Shown here: positions 43,031 to 52,128 of the stretch, piece after piece
Numbering within the stretch: position 1 is the stretch's first letter
How the letters are laid out: every line of letters begins with the position of its first letter
Origin: Rhizobium ruizarguesonis
Lineage (GTDB): Bacteria; Pseudomonadota; Alphaproteobacteria; Rhizobiales; Rhizobiaceae
Reading direction: 5' to 3'
NCBI RefSeq assembly: GCF_012349115.1
Contig: NZ_PQIG01000002.1
Location: forward strand, 1 to 64,000
Length of the DNA stretch: 64,000 nt
The notes under the pieces: model-generated
Database searches by the model: none
The model's input: only the letters and a program-made list of their open reading frames with translations
Told to the model about the DNA's origin: nothing
Program-made: the position numbers and the translations under genes

Positions 43031-43416
43031 TGCGCGTGGCCCGCAACGTTTTTCGCTTGCGGCCAGGACAGCAAAGATCCACATCTCTCGCAAACCGCCC
43101 CCAACACGTGTTCAAACGTCCGATAGCGGGCTATCGAAGCAGGTCCATGTTAGGGGGAGCAAGAGCAGGTTGCAACATACTATGACAGGCCATCGACGAC
43201 GACGGACGCTTTTCGGCGTCGTGTCTTAATGGCGATGCGGCCGCCCTTGCGCCACGTCGCGTCCACCGCCTGGCGTGGCACGATATCACCTCGATGATAT
43301 CCAGAGCCGGAAGATTCGTTTGAATCATCAGGGCCTTTGCCGGTGTCCGATGGGTGGTGCGACCGGCAAGTGGTGGTTGCGGGCCGCCCGATGCTCCGGG
43401 CCGCCCAATTATGTCT
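43031..43416. other. Gene-free stretch between the TPR lipoprotein and kinase genes
   Basis: Nearly 390 bases without a gene I can support on either strand. Its visible features are GGGCCGCCC repeated directly at 43381 and 43398, and the short inverted repeat GATATCA/TGATATC around 43283-43302. It should contain the kinase promoter and the 3' end of the lipoprotein transcript. Confidence 0.5.
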
Positions 43417-44286
43417 TTAGCCGGCTGGGGCCACGCCGACGCGGGCAAGGCCGTCGCGAGCCGGCTGGTATTTGGGGTCGAGGCCGATCGCGTGGCGATA
43501 GGAGCGGGCGGCCTTTGCCTTGTCGCCGCGGCGTTCGTAGACGAGCGCCTGGTTGGCCCAGGATTCGGCGATGTTGCCGTTGAGCTCGATCGCATGGTTG
43601 AAATCGGCAAAGGCGTTGTCGTCGTCGTTCAACGCGATATAGGAAATGCCGCGGCCATTATAGGGCTCGGGCGAATTCGGCGCGAGCGAGATCGCTTTCG
43701 AGAAATCGTCGATCGCCTTATCCTGCTGATTACGCTTCTGATAGATCAGGCCACGATTGTGATAGGCGCGGCCATCGGTGGTGCCGAGCTGGATCGCCTT
43801 GCCGAAATCGTTGAAGGCCTGGTCGTCCTGGCCGGCCATGCGATAGACATTGCCGCGGCCGATATAGGCGACGTCGTAGCTCGGATTGATCTGCAGAGCG
43901 GCATTGTAGTCGGCAATCGCCTGGGCCTGCTGGCCCATATTGCGATAGACGAGGGCGCGGTTGGCGTAAGCCTGGAAAAACCGCGGATTGATCTGCAGCG
44001 CCGTGTTGAAATCGTTCAGCGCCGGGCGGAACTGGCCGGCGCGGCCATAGGCGGAACCACGGACGTTGTAACCTTCCGGATCCCGCGGATTGGCGTTGAT
44101 AACCGCCGTCAGGGAAGCGATATTCTCTTCCGAACCCTGCGCCTTATCGATGCGGATCACGGCATCCGAGGTATTGGTCGTGTCGCAGCCGGCGAGGCCG
44201 AACATTGCCGCCAGCGCCAAAGCGGTCAGGAACGCCGTTTTCTGCAAGCGCAAAGCGCGGGACGGATTGAAGGTGTTGACAGCCAT
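43417..44286 (-). CDS. TPR-repeat lipoprotein
   Basis: A 289-residue protein. The signal peptide carries the lipobox LAGC with Cys34 as the lipidation site (FLTALALAAMFGLAGCD). About six tetratricopeptide repeats fill residues 75-275, for example 'AYANRALVYRNMGQQAQAIADYNAALQINPSYDVAYIGRGNVYRMAGQ'. TPRs mediate protein contacts; NlpI-like lipoproteins of this form act in envelope maintenance. The start at 44286 gives a normal signal peptide; the reading from 44385 adds a basic leader. The rpsU gene lies 134 bases upstream on the same strand. Confidence 0.87.
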   Translation of the reverse strand: MAVNTFNPSRALRLQKTAFLTALALAAMFGLAGCDTTNTSDAVIRIDKAQGSEENIASLTAVINANPRDPEGYNVRGSAYGRAGQFRPALNDFNTALQINPRFFQAYANRALVYRNMGQQAQAIADYNAALQINPSYDVAYIGRGNVYRMAGQDDQAFNDFGKAIQLGTTDGRAYHNRGLIYQKRNQQDKAIDDFSKAISLAPNSPEPYNGRGISYIALNDDDNAFADFNHAIELNGNIAESWANQALVYERRGDKAKAARSYRHAIGLDPKYQPARDGLARVGVAPAG

Positions 44287-44420
44287 TCGGGCTCGCTTTC
44301 CCCATGCGGCATACCCGGTGCGCGGATATGCGATCTTCAGCGGCAAACTAAAAAAGCGGCGGCGAACCCATCGCCCCCGCCACAATGCATCTGAAAACGT
44401 CGAAAAAACGACGGAAACGC

Positions 44421-44633
44421 TCAGCGTGCGACCACACCTTCGCGCTGGGCGCGCTTGCGGGCCAGCTTGCGAACGCGACGAACAGCCTCGGCCTTTTCGC
44501 GAGCGCGCTTCTGCGACGGCTTCTCGTAGTAGTCGCGCATCTTCATTTCGCGGAAAATGCCTTCGCGCTGCATCTTCTTCTTGAGAGCGCGGAGAGCCTG
44601 ATCAACATTGTTATCGCGGACAAGTACCTGCAC
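44421..44633 (-). CDS. rpsU: 30S ribosomal protein S21
   Basis: A 70-residue basic protein, [20 protein letters not shown] onward, then '[40 protein letters not shown]', the standard S21 sequence of rhizobia. S21 helps pair the Shine-Dalgarno sequence during initiation. The start is a GTG at 44633 with AAAGGAA about 11 bases upstream; a second GTG at 44642 is possible but gives three extra residues. The protein-rich downstream genes suggest it stands as its own unit. Confidence 0.95.
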   Translation of the reverse strand: MQVLVRDNNVDQALRALKKKMQREGIFREMKMRDYYEKPSQKRAREKAEAVRRVRKLARKRAQREGVVAR

Positions 44634-44810
44634 GAGAATCACGTTCCTTTGGTTGGTTGATGCCGGAGGCGGCGCAGCGGCCAGAGGCAAAACAATAACG
44701 TTCGCGCGGCCGCAGCCTTGCGATTGGTGATGCGGGATAGCAGATTGGGCACGGGAAGTCCAGATGGATATGGGAGGCGCACGGAAAAATCATTCTTGCC
44801 CGATATCCGG

Positions 44811-46412
44811 TCACGATCCGGCGGTTTCGGGCAGGGTTTCGTCCAGCGCGTCGATCGCCTCCTTGAGAGCCGTTCTGACCCGGAGGCGATCGGCAGGCTC
44901 CAGCCGGCTCATATCCAAATGCAGGTCAAGGCCCGAGATGTGCTCGCTGAGAACGCGGCTCTTGTGGTCAACACCGAGCGTCAACCCATCCACTGCATAG
45001 GGTACGATCTCGCGTTGTATGCCCTTCATCGTGATCGGCGGCAGGGGATGGGCGTCGACGATTTCGTTCACCAGCGCGTAGGTTTCGTAGCTGATGACGA
45101 TCTCCCCTCCTTGGGCGATCGATTGCAGTCGGGCTGCGAGATTGGCCTCCGCCCCGATGATCGTATAGTCCATGCGGTCGTTGCTGCCGAAATTGCCGAC
45201 GTTGCAATAGCCGCTGTTTACCCCCATGCGGACGACGAAAGGCTCTTCGGTGCCGTTTCTGCGCCATCTGTCCTTGAGTTCGCCGAGACGGCGCTGCATG
45301 TCGACGGCCATGCGCAGACATGCTTTCGCATCCTCTTCCGGGCCCTTGGTTTCGGGATCGCCGAAGAAGACCAGCATCGCGTCGCCGATGAATTTGTCCA
45401 CCGTGCCGCCATGCTCCAGGGCAATGTTCGACATCTCGGTCAGATATTCGTTGAGCATCTCCGTCAGGGCTTCCGGTTGCAGGCGCTCGGTCGTCGCCGT
45501 GAAGTCCTTGATGTCGGAGAAGAAGATCGTCAGGCGCTTGCGCTCGGTATGGACGACGACATCCTTCTGCCCGGAGAAGATGCTCTTGTAGATCTGCGGC
45601 GAGAGATAGCGCGAAATCTTCATCGAAACGCTGGCGAGGAATTCGTTCGCCGCTTCCAGATCCTGGTTGGCGCTATGGATCGCGCGCGTCTGCTGCCGCT
45701 GGAGCACAATGAAGCTGATGCCGATGACGGCGACGAAAAGAAAATAGCAAAGCAGGTATTTGAAGGCGAAGACGTTGCTCGCGTAGGGTTGCCTGATGAT
45801 GACTTCCTGAATGCCGCGCACATCGCCCACCTTCCAATCGGTCTTCGGGCTTTCAGGGTGGGTATTGTGGCAGGCAACACAGGCCTGGCCCATGACGACG
45901 GGGGTGATGAACCGCAAGGTATCGGTCAATCCGACGCGGGTGAGATCGTTCAGGGTCTGCTGCGGATTGGCGCGCAAGGCGGCGAGCGCTTTTTTCTCAA
46001 AGTCATCGAGCTCGTGGGATGCGCGGCTCTTGAATGGCAGGTCGGAGACGAAACGGTAGGTGATATTGGCCTGCTGTTCCTTGATGACGTCGCCGAGCTC
46101 CAGGGAAAGCGTGGCCGGCAGCGGGATGGCGCCTGGAATATTCGCATAGTTGTGAGAGACCACCGTGCCTTCGGTCGTGCTGCTGGCATGGGCGGCCAGA
46201 ACGCGCCCCACGACATTCGTGGAATAATAGGAGCGGATGCTCGATATCAGCGAGCTCATGTCGCGGGCCTGGCGCCGCAGGGTATTGCCCGAGAGATCGC
46301 TGATATCAAGCCAGACGGCAAGCGGCAGCCCGGCGAGCATTGCCAGCACGACGACAATCAGCCAGTAGCCGCTTCGGCGTGCGGCGGATTCGGAAATCAC
46401 GGCGACCTTCAT
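44811..46412 (-). CDS. Class III adenylate/guanylate cyclase with periplasmic heme c sensor (DUF3365/Tll0287-like)
   Basis: A 533-residue membrane cyclase. Helix one is at about 16-35; a periplasmic sensor of about 180 residues follows, with the covalent heme motif CVACH (Cys178, Cys181, His182) near its end; helix two is at about 217-237. The cyclase domain spans about 293-470 with metal Asp300 and Asp344 in 'LTIFFSDIKDFT' and 'DKFIGDAMLVFFGDP'. The substrate-binding region shows 'RMDYTIIGAEANLAARLQ'. The heme could sense redox state or a gas. It is divergent from a CHASE2 cyclase; the promoters share 286 bases. Confidence 0.87.
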   Translation of the reverse strand: MKVAVISESAARRSGYWLIVVVLAMLAGLPLAVWLDISDLSGNTLRRQARDMSSLISSIRSYYSTNVVGRVLAAHASSTTEGTVVSHNYANIPGAIPLPATLSLELGDVIKEQQANITYRFVSDLPFKSRASHELDDFEKKALAALRANPQQTLNDLTRVGLTDTLRFITPVVMGQACVACHNTHPESPKTDWKVGDVRGIQEVIIRQPYASNVFAFKYLLCYFLFVAVIGISFIVLQRQQTRAIHSANQDLEAANEFLASVSMKISRYLSPQIYKSIFSGQKDVVVHTERKRLTIFFSDIKDFTATTERLQPEALTEMLNEYLTEMSNIALEHGGTVDKFIGDAMLVFFGDPETKGPEEDAKACLRMAVDMQRRLGELKDRWRRNGTEEPFVVRMGVNSGYCNVGNFGSNDRMDYTIIGAEANLAARLQSIAQGGEIVISYETYALVNEIVDAHPLPPITMKGIQREIVPYAVDGLTLGVDHKSRVLSEHISGLDLHLDMSRLEPADRLRVRTALKEAIDALDETLPETAGS

Positions 46413-46698
46413 CCTTCTCTCGAAAGAGCATCCGATTTTCGATCGTTACAAGAGCATTTCACCGCGCGCCGGGCAAGGTTGAAGCCTTTTCATCCAGGCA
46501 AAAGTCCGGCGAAAACTGGAGGCGTGGCCGTATTGAAGACGGTTCCCTGCCGTTCGCCGGAAAGCGAAATGCGGGAGGCTGAAAAGAGAGCGCCCGGGAT
46601 GCATCTGCGAATGGCGTTTGGGAGGAAAGCGGCGTAGCTTGTCTGCCGGCAGGTGCGGGTCGCCCTGCCGGCCGTGGGAGGGGACACCCGGTGAGATT
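46413..46698. other. Divergent promoter region between two cyclase genes
   Basis: 286 bases with no gene that can be supported. It must carry the promoters of both cyclases. A partial AGAGCATTTC (46451-46460) recalls an edge of the palindromic repeat at 10269. I see no other clear operator. Confidence 0.45.
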
Positions 46699-48870
46699 AT
46701 GACGCGTGCGCAGCAAATCGGTGTCGTTCTCGGCCTGGCGATCGTGACTGCGCTGACGATCCTTCGAGCAAGTGATCCCGGGATCTTCAAGTTGATCCGC
46801 GGCGTGACCTTCGACGAGTATCAGCGGCTGGTTCCCAGAACCTTCGAGCCGATGCCGGTCCGCGTGATCGACATCGACGAGGCCTCGTTGCACGAATTCG
46901 GCCAATGGCCTTGGCCGCGCGACCGGATGGCCTTGCTGGTGAACCGGCTTTCCGAGATGGGCGCCTCGGCCATCGCCTTCGATATTCTTTTCGCCGAGCC
47001 GGACCGGCTGTCACCGCGCAATGTTGTCCGCGACGTCGCGGGGATAGACCCTGCGCTTGCCGAGAAACTGCCTGATAACGACGAGATATTCGCTCGATCG
47101 ATTGTTGAAAAACCCGTCGTGCTCGGCTTCGGCCTTTCCAATGAAGGCAATTACCGGCCGCCGGTGAAGGCGGGCTTTGCCTTTACAGGCGAAAGCCCCG
47201 TTTCGGCTCCGCCCTATCTCGGTGCTTCGACGCCGCTGCGGCCGCAATTGGAGACCAACGCGGCGGGGCTCGGCCACATCAGCCTCAATCCCGGCAATCC
47301 CTCGCCGGTGGTACGGGCGGTCCCCCTGTTCCTGACCGACGGCGAGCAGCTCTATCCAAATCTCGCGATCGAGGCGCTGCGTGTCGCACAGGGGGCATCG
47401 ACCTATGTGCTATCGGGCGCGCCCGATCGCGCCGGCATCATGACATCGGTAAAGATCGGGGATTTCGTCGTGCCGCTGACGGCCGCCGGCGAGCTCTGGC
47501 TCTATGTCACCCCCGACCGGGCAGAGCGTTATATATCCGCCCGGCAGGTGCTTGCGGCCAACGGGGCCTCTCCAGATGTCGCCGCCGCCATCGACGGCAG
47601 CATCGTCTTCGTCGGGACATCGGCGGCCGGCCTGCAGGACATCCGCGTCACCGCGCTCGGCGAGAACGTTCCCGGCGTTTCGCTGCATGCGCAGGCCGTC
47701 GAGCAGATCCTCTCCGGCCGCTTTCTCTCGCGGCCCGACTGGGCGGACGGGCTGGAAATCCTGATGATCGCCGTGCTCGGATGCCTGCTCGTCGGGGTGA
47801 CGACCTTCGTCAGTCCCGCCGTCGCTCTGGCCTGCGGCCTGCTGATTACGGCCATGGCGCTGGTGGCGTCCTGGCTCTCCTTTCTTTATGCGGGGCTTCT
47901 CCTCGATCCGCTGGCTCCGATCATCAGCGGATCGATCACCCATTTCGCCTCGACCTCGTTCCGGATTCTGGTGATCGACAGAGAGCGGCGCGAGGTGCGG
48001 CGCGCCTTCGGGCATTATCTTTCCCCGTCGCTGCTCCATCGCATCGAGCATTCCCGCGACGCGTTGCGCCTCGGCGGAGACGACCGAGAGCTGACGGTCA
48101 TGTTTGTCGATGTCAGGAGCTTCACCGAGATCAGCGAGCGGCTGGCGCCGACTGCCGTGGTCGCGTTCCTGAATACGTTGCTCGATGCGCTGAGCCGCCA
48201 TGTGGTGGCCAATGAAGGCACGCTCGACAAGTTCATCGGCGATTCGATCATGGCGTTCTGGAATGCACCCGTCGATGTGGCGGACCATGAAACCAAGGCC
48301 GTTCGCGCAGCGCTTGCCATGCGCGAAACGCTGGCCGAACTGAACGCCGGCGACGCTTTCGGCTTCGGATCCGGACAAGAGGTCGGGATCGGCATCGGCA
48401 TCCATACCGGCCTTGCCTGCGTCGGCAATATGGGCGCCAAGACGCGCTTCAACTATTCGGCGGTCGGCGATGCCGTCAACATTGCGGCGCGGCTGGAATC
48501 ATGCTGCAAAGAGGTCGGTTTCGATATTCTGATATCAGACAGCACGGCGAGATCGGTGCAGGGAATGGCGCTGATCGAGGCCGGCGCCATTCCGCTCAAG
48601 GGGAAGAGCAGCCGAACGCAGATTCTCGCCGTCGTCGGCGACGAGCGCGTCGCAGCCTCCGCCGAGTTCGCCGCGCTTGTGGTGGTTCACGAGCAGCTGA
48701 CGCAGGCGCTGCATTCGCATTCGAAAAATACGCGCAAGCTTATCGGCGCGGCAAAGCTCAGGGCGGCGCAGGTGATCGGCGGGCTGGCGGAATTCTACCG
48801 GCGGATATCCGGCAGAAGCGATCACTTCCGCGAGGTGGCTGATGGGTTCGAGAAGAGCGTCGCCGATTGA
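46699..48870 (+). CDS. Class III adenylate/guanylate cyclase with CHASE2 sensor
   Basis: A 723-residue protein. After an N-terminal helix (about 5-22) comes a large extracytoplasmic CHASE2 domain (about 30-345) with 'VRVIDIDEASLHEFGQWPWPRDRMALLVNRL' and 'GSIVFVGTSAAGLQDIRVTAL'. Three closely spaced helices follow (about 350-420). The cyclase domain (about 460-640) has metal Asp471 and Asp515 in 'LTVMFVDVRSFTEIS' and 'DKFIGDSIMAFWNAP', and 'FNYSAVGDAVNIAARLE'. The CHASE2 ligand is unknown. The start at 46699 follows GGTGAG. A FecR-domain gene ends 5 bases away on the other strand, a family often paired with CHASE2 cyclases. Confidence 0.9.
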   Translation: MTRAQQIGVVLGLAIVTALTILRASDPGIFKLIRGVTFDEYQRLVPRTFEPMPVRVIDIDEASLHEFGQWPWPRDRMALLVNRLSEMGASAIAFDILFAEPDRLSPRNVVRDVAGIDPALAEKLPDNDEIFARSIVEKPVVLGFGLSNEGNYRPPVKAGFAFTGESPVSAPPYLGASTPLRPQLETNAAGLGHISLNPGNPSPVVRAVPLFLTDGEQLYPNLAIEALRVAQGASTYVLSGAPDRAGIMTSVKIGDFVVPLTAAGELWLYVTPDRAERYISARQVLAANGASPDVAAAIDGSIVFVGTSAAGLQDIRVTALGENVPGVSLHAQAVEQILSGRFLSRPDWADGLEILMIAVLGCLLVGVTTFVSPAVALACGLLITAMALVASWLSFLYAGLLLDPLAPIISGSITHFASTSFRILVIDRERREVRRAFGHYLSPSLLHRIEHSRDALRLGGDDRELTVMFVDVRSFTEISERLAPTAVVAFLNTLLDALSRHVVANEGTLDKFIGDSIMAFWNAPVDVADHETKAVRAALAMRETLAELNAGDAFGFGSGQEVGIGIGIHTGLACVGNMGAKTRFNYSAVGDAVNIAARLESCCKEVGFDILISDSTARSVQGMALIEAGAIPLKGKSSRTQILAVVGDERVAASAEFAALVVVHEQLTQALHSHSKNTRKLIGAAKLRAAQVIGGLAEFYRRISGRSDHFREVADGFEKSVAD

Positions 48871-48875
48871 CGGCA

Positions 48876-49865
48876 TCAGCGGTTGCGATTGAAATTCCGG
48901 CCCCTGTCGTGGTTCCTGTCCCCATCACGATCGCGATCTTTATCGTGATCGCGGTCACGGTCTCGATGATGCCCTTGATCGTGATAGTCGTGATCATCGT
49001 GCTGATCGTGATGTTCATGCCGGCCACGGCCATCATGCTTGTCGGGTTTATCCGGTTTGTCGTGATGCGGCGTGTCAGGCTTGGTCGGCCGCTCCTTCTG
49101 CGGCTCGGCCTGTTTCTGCGGCGGATCCTGCCTCTGCGGCACGGGCGAAGCCGGAGGCGGGGGCCGTTTTCTGTCCTTTCTTTCCGGCGCGACGGAGGCC
49201 ATATTGCAGCCGCCGAGCATGCCTATGCCGCCAGCAAGCCGCTGATTGCCGGAGAGGAAGGGCAGGGCGCGCTCATTTCCGAGCGTCTCGAAGATGCTCG
49301 GATCGACCCGGCGCGCCGCCGACATATTGCCATTCGGCTTGGCCACCACACAATCGCAGCGCTGCTGCAACTGCCGGCAGCCGCCCGGACCGCAGAAACG
49401 GGCAGCACCATTCAGCAGCACGACGGCGGTCGTGCCGTCAGGGCCGACGTAGAAATCGAAAGCGGTGCCGCGTACGCCGATCGTGCCGGCCGGCGTCAGG
49501 ATCTGGTAGGCTGAAGAATTGGAACTGCCGCTGACCCAGCGGAACGTACCCTTTGCCGCCCTGATGGTCAGTTTCTTGACCGATTGGGAATCATCGAAGA
49601 CATATTTGTCGATGACGACCGACGAACCCCAGCCGACCGCGAGCTTCGTGCCGTCACGAAACAGGAACTGGCCAAGCCCCGATTGCGATGTCTTGATGCG
49701 TTCGTTGCGATGAACGCTGGTGTCGACCTCGATCGGGCCGCTCTGTCCTGTCACCTCTGTCTTGATGACGACAGCCTGGCCGACCGGCTCGGCGGCGGGT
49801 GCCGGCCATGCGCTGCTTAACGCGATGCAAAGCGTCGCGACTGATACTGAGCGCCAACCCCACAT
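48876..49865 (-). CDS. Secreted FecR-domain protein with low-complexity charged tail
   Basis: A 329-residue protein with a signal peptide (about 1-26, ending APAAA). The FecR-like domain (about 30-150) shows 'TSVHRNERIKTSQSGLGQFLFRDGTKLAVG' and 'ILTPAGTIGVRGTAFDFYVG', as in FecR proteins found beside CHASE2 cyclases. Two Cys pairs follow (CGPGGC and CDC). Residues from about 225 on are Pro/Lys-rich, then become a repeat of Asp, His, Arg and Lys (for example HHRDRDRDHDKDRDRDGDRN), which may bind metal or polyanions. It ends 5 bases from the CHASE2 cyclase stop. The start at 49865 is a choice among three nearby ATGs. Confidence 0.8.
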   Translation of the reverse strand: MWGWRSVSVATLCIALSSAWPAPAAEPVGQAVVIKTEVTGQSGPIEVDTSVHRNERIKTSQSGLGQFLFRDGTKLAVGWGSSVVIDKYVFDDSQSVKKLTIRAAKGTFRWVSGSSNSSAYQILTPAGTIGVRGTAFDFYVGPDGTTAVVLLNGAARFCGPGGCRQLQQRCDCVVAKPNGNMSAARRVDPSIFETLGNERALPFLSGNQRLAGGIGMLGGCNMASVAPERKDRKRPPPPASPVPQRQDPPQKQAEPQKERPTKPDTPHHDKPDKPDKHDGRGRHEHHDQHDDHDYHDQGHHRDRDRDHDKDRDRDGDRNHDRGRNFNRNR

Positions 49866-49919
49866 GATACACATACCCCACAACATGTGATTGTTAACAT
49901 TTTAGCAATTGCTTGTCTT

Positions 49920-49937
49920 CTAACCCTGTTGGGTTAG
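49920..49937. promoter_or_regulatory. Inverted repeat between the FecR and sox genes
   Basis: CTAACCC-TGTT-GGGTTAG, perfect 7-bp arms, lies in the 254-base divergent gap 49866-50119. It could be an operator or an RNA hairpin; no T-run follows it. The remainder of the gap shows nothing further. Confidence 0.4.
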
Positions 49938-50119
49938 GCCCCAGGGTCGGCGGTTAAGCGCAAATGCCGTCGGCGGCGTCATTCGCCTGAAGCGGCATTC
50001 TCTTCAGCGTGTCGAAACCAAAGCTCTCGCGCGTCGCAAAAGAACCGTTGTGCCGCATTTGGATTTGCGATTTGTATGAGCGCGGAGAACAAGCCCTTTC
50101 CCGAAGGAGAAGAAGGCGG

Positions 50120-51373
50120 ATGCGGAAATATTCGGTTTTTGCCGTGGCACGGGAGGCCCTTCGCGGCCACAAGGGCTGGGAGAAGCAGTGGACGTCACCG
50201 GAGCCGCGTGCCGAATACGACGTCGTCATCATCGGCGCCGGCGGCCACGGCCTGGGTGCTGCCTACTATCTCGCCAAGGAGCACGGCATCACCAATGTGG
50301 CGGTGATCGAGAAGGGCTGGCTCGGCGGCGGCAATACCGGGCGCAACACCACCATCATCCGCTCGAACTATCTCTACGAAGAGAGCATGCACATCTACGA
50401 GCATTCGATGAAGCTCTGGGAGGGGCTTTCCCAGGAGCTCAACTACAATGTGATGTATTCGCCGCGTGGCGTGATGATGCTCTCGCACAACATTCACGAC
50501 CAGCAGTCCTTCAAGCGGCATATCCATGCCAACCGGCTCTATGGCATCGACAATGAATGGCTGACACCGGAACAGGCGAAGGCCTATTGTCCGCCGCTCG
50601 ACATCTCGGCCAGCGCGCGCTACCCGATCAACGGGGCGGCCCTGCAGCGGCGCGGCGGTACGGCGCGGCACGATGCGGTTGCCTGGGGTTATGCACGGGC
50701 GGCTTCAGACCGCGGCGTGCACATCATTCAGAATTGCGAAGTGACCGGTATCCGGCGCGGCGCAGATGGGCGGGTGACCGGGGTCGAGACCTCGCGTGGC
50801 TTCATCGGCGCCAGAAAGGTGGCGGTGTCGGCGGCCGGCCATACGACCACTGTCATGCAGATGGCTGGCGTGCGCGTGCCGCTGCAATCGAGCCCGCTGC
50901 AGGCGCTGGTTTCCGAACCGCTGAAGCCGATCTTTCCCTGCGTCGTCATGTCGAACACGGTGCATGCCTATATCTCCCAGTCCGACAAGGGAGAGCTCGT
51001 CATCGGCGCCGGCACCGACCAGTACAATTCCTATTCCCAGACCGGCGGGCTGCAGATCATCACGCACACGCTCGACGCCATCTGCGAGCTCTTCCCGATG
51101 TTCCGGCGCGTCAAGATGATGCGGCAATGGGGCGGCATCGTCGACAATACACCGGATCGTTCGGCGATCCAGTCGAAGACGCCGGTTCCCGGGCTCTACG
51201 TCAATTGCGGCTGGGGCACCGGCGGCTTCAAGGCGACGCCGGGTTCGGCCAATCTCTTCGCGCATCTGATTGCCCGCGATGAGCCGCACAAATTCAATGC
51301 CGGGCTGACGCTGGAGCGCTTCCGCAGCGGCCGGCTGATCGACGAGGCGGCGGCGGCGGCGGTGGCGCACTGA
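50120..51373 (+). CDS. soxB: Sarcosine oxidase subunit beta
   Basis: A 417-residue FAD-dependent subunit of the heterotetrameric enzyme that oxidatively demethylates sarcosine to glycine. The dinucleotide motif 'DVVIIGAGGHGLGAAYYLAKEHG' is at about residues 34-56. The covalent FMN-attachment region and substrate site lie around 'RRGGTARHDAVAWGYARAA'; 'QWGGIVDNTPDRSAIQ' and 'GWGTGGFKATPGSA' are further signatures. AAGGAG and GGCGG precede the ATG at 50120. It is the first gene of the sox operon and overlaps the next gene by one base (TGATG). Confidence 0.95.
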   Translation: MRKYSVFAVAREALRGHKGWEKQWTSPEPRAEYDVVIIGAGGHGLGAAYYLAKEHGITNVAVIEKGWLGGGNTGRNTTIIRSNYLYEESMHIYEHSMKLWEGLSQELNYNVMYSPRGVMMLSHNIHDQQSFKRHIHANRLYGIDNEWLTPEQAKAYCPPLDISASARYPINGAALQRRGGTARHDAVAWGYARAASDRGVHIIQNCEVTGIRRGADGRVTGVETSRGFIGARKVAVSAAGHTTTVMQMAGVRVPLQSSPLQALVSEPLKPIFPCVVMSNTVHAYISQSDKGELVIGAGTDQYNSYSQTGGLQIITHTLDAICELFPMFRRVKMMRQWGGIVDNTPDRSAIQSKTPVPGLYVNCGWGTGGFKATPGSANLFAHLIARDEPHKFNAGLTLERFRSGRLIDEAAAAAVAH

Positions 51374-51774
51374 TGTTGACGGAGGCTCTCCTGACGATCG
51401 GGATCAGCGGCGCGGCCATGCCGGCCGGTGACGTCTTTCCCGGCGTCGGAGATTTCCGCCTGCAGAAGATCCACAGGGCTGCCGGCGAAAGCGAATGGCC
51501 CTTCGTTGCCGAGAGCCGCACGCTGCTTTGCGCAATGATCCTGCGCAAGCCAGCCGTCTATTTCGTGCCTGAGGCCGGCGGAACGCCGGGACGTGCTTTC
51601 GCGATCGACAATGATATTACCATGATGGCTTTTGCGAATATCGGCATGACCGATGTGCTGGAGCCCTACGACAATTTCGAACAGCTTCTCAAGCGCCTCA
51701 TTCCCTATGTGACGATGGGAAAGCGTCTCTGCAATCAACCTCCCGGAACCAATGTTTCCGGATCGGAACTCTAA
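51373..51774 (+). CDS. Unknown protein inserted between soxB and soxD
   Basis: A 133-residue protein with no family I recognise. Its start overlaps the soxB stop (TGATG) and soxD begins 12 bases after its stop, so it is cotranscribed and translationally coupled. Visible features are a Gly/Ala-rich start (LTIGISGAAMPAGDVFPGVG), one segment 'VAESRTLLCAMILRKPAVYFVPEAGGTPGRAFAIDND' and a helical end 'NFEQLLKRLIPYVTMGKRL'. Codon usage is like its neighbours. A role in assembly or cofactor handling of sarcosine oxidase is only a guess. Confidence 0.65.
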   Translation: MLTEALLTIGISGAAMPAGDVFPGVGDFRLQKIHRAAGESEWPFVAESRTLLCAMILRKPAVYFVPEAGGTPGRAFAIDNDITMMAFANIGMTDVLEPYDNFEQLLKRLIPYVTMGKRLCNQPPGTNVSGSEL

Positions 51775-51786
51775 GACGGGTAACAC

Positions 51787-52128
51787 ATGCTGCTGATCTA
51801 TTGCCCCTACTGTCAGGAAGAGCGCTCCGAACTCGAATTTCGTGGCGCTGGTGACGCGCATATCGCGCGACCCACCGATATCGCCTCGATCTCGGACGAG
51901 GAATTCGAGGCCTATTTCTTTCTGCGCGACAATCCGAAGGGGCTGATCTTCGAACGCTGGCGGCATATTCACGGCTGCGGGCGCTTCTTCAACGCGGCGC
52001 GCGATACGGTGAGCGACAAGTTCATCGTGACCTACAAGGCGGGTGAGCCGAAGCCTGCGATCGGTGCGGCGGCCGAGCAGCATGGACCTGTCGAAACATA
52101 TGAAGCCGTGGAAGGAGAGGCGCAATGA
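51787..52128 (+). CDS. soxD: Sarcosine oxidase subunit delta
   Basis: A 113-residue subunit with the zinc-binding pattern 'CPYCQEERSELEF' (Cys6, Cys9) and 'HIHGCGRFFNAARDT' (His/Cys near residue 60-64). It bridges the alpha and beta subunits in the tetramer. The family length is about 100, so this is complete. A weak GGGT lies before the ATG. It overlaps soxA by 4 bases (ATGA). Confidence 0.93.
   Translation: MLLIYCPYCQEERSELEFRGAGDAHIARPTDIASISDEEFEAYFFLRDNPKGLIFERWRHIHGCGRFFNAARDTVSDKFIVTYKAGEPKPAIGAAAEQHGPVETYEAVEGEAQ

Noticed and set aside
44718..46637. Long open frame of 639 codons on the plus strand
   Set aside because: It runs antisense to the heme c cyclase gene. The minus-strand reading has clear motifs, whereas this frame has no recognisable domain. 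High GC content makes such antisense frames common.
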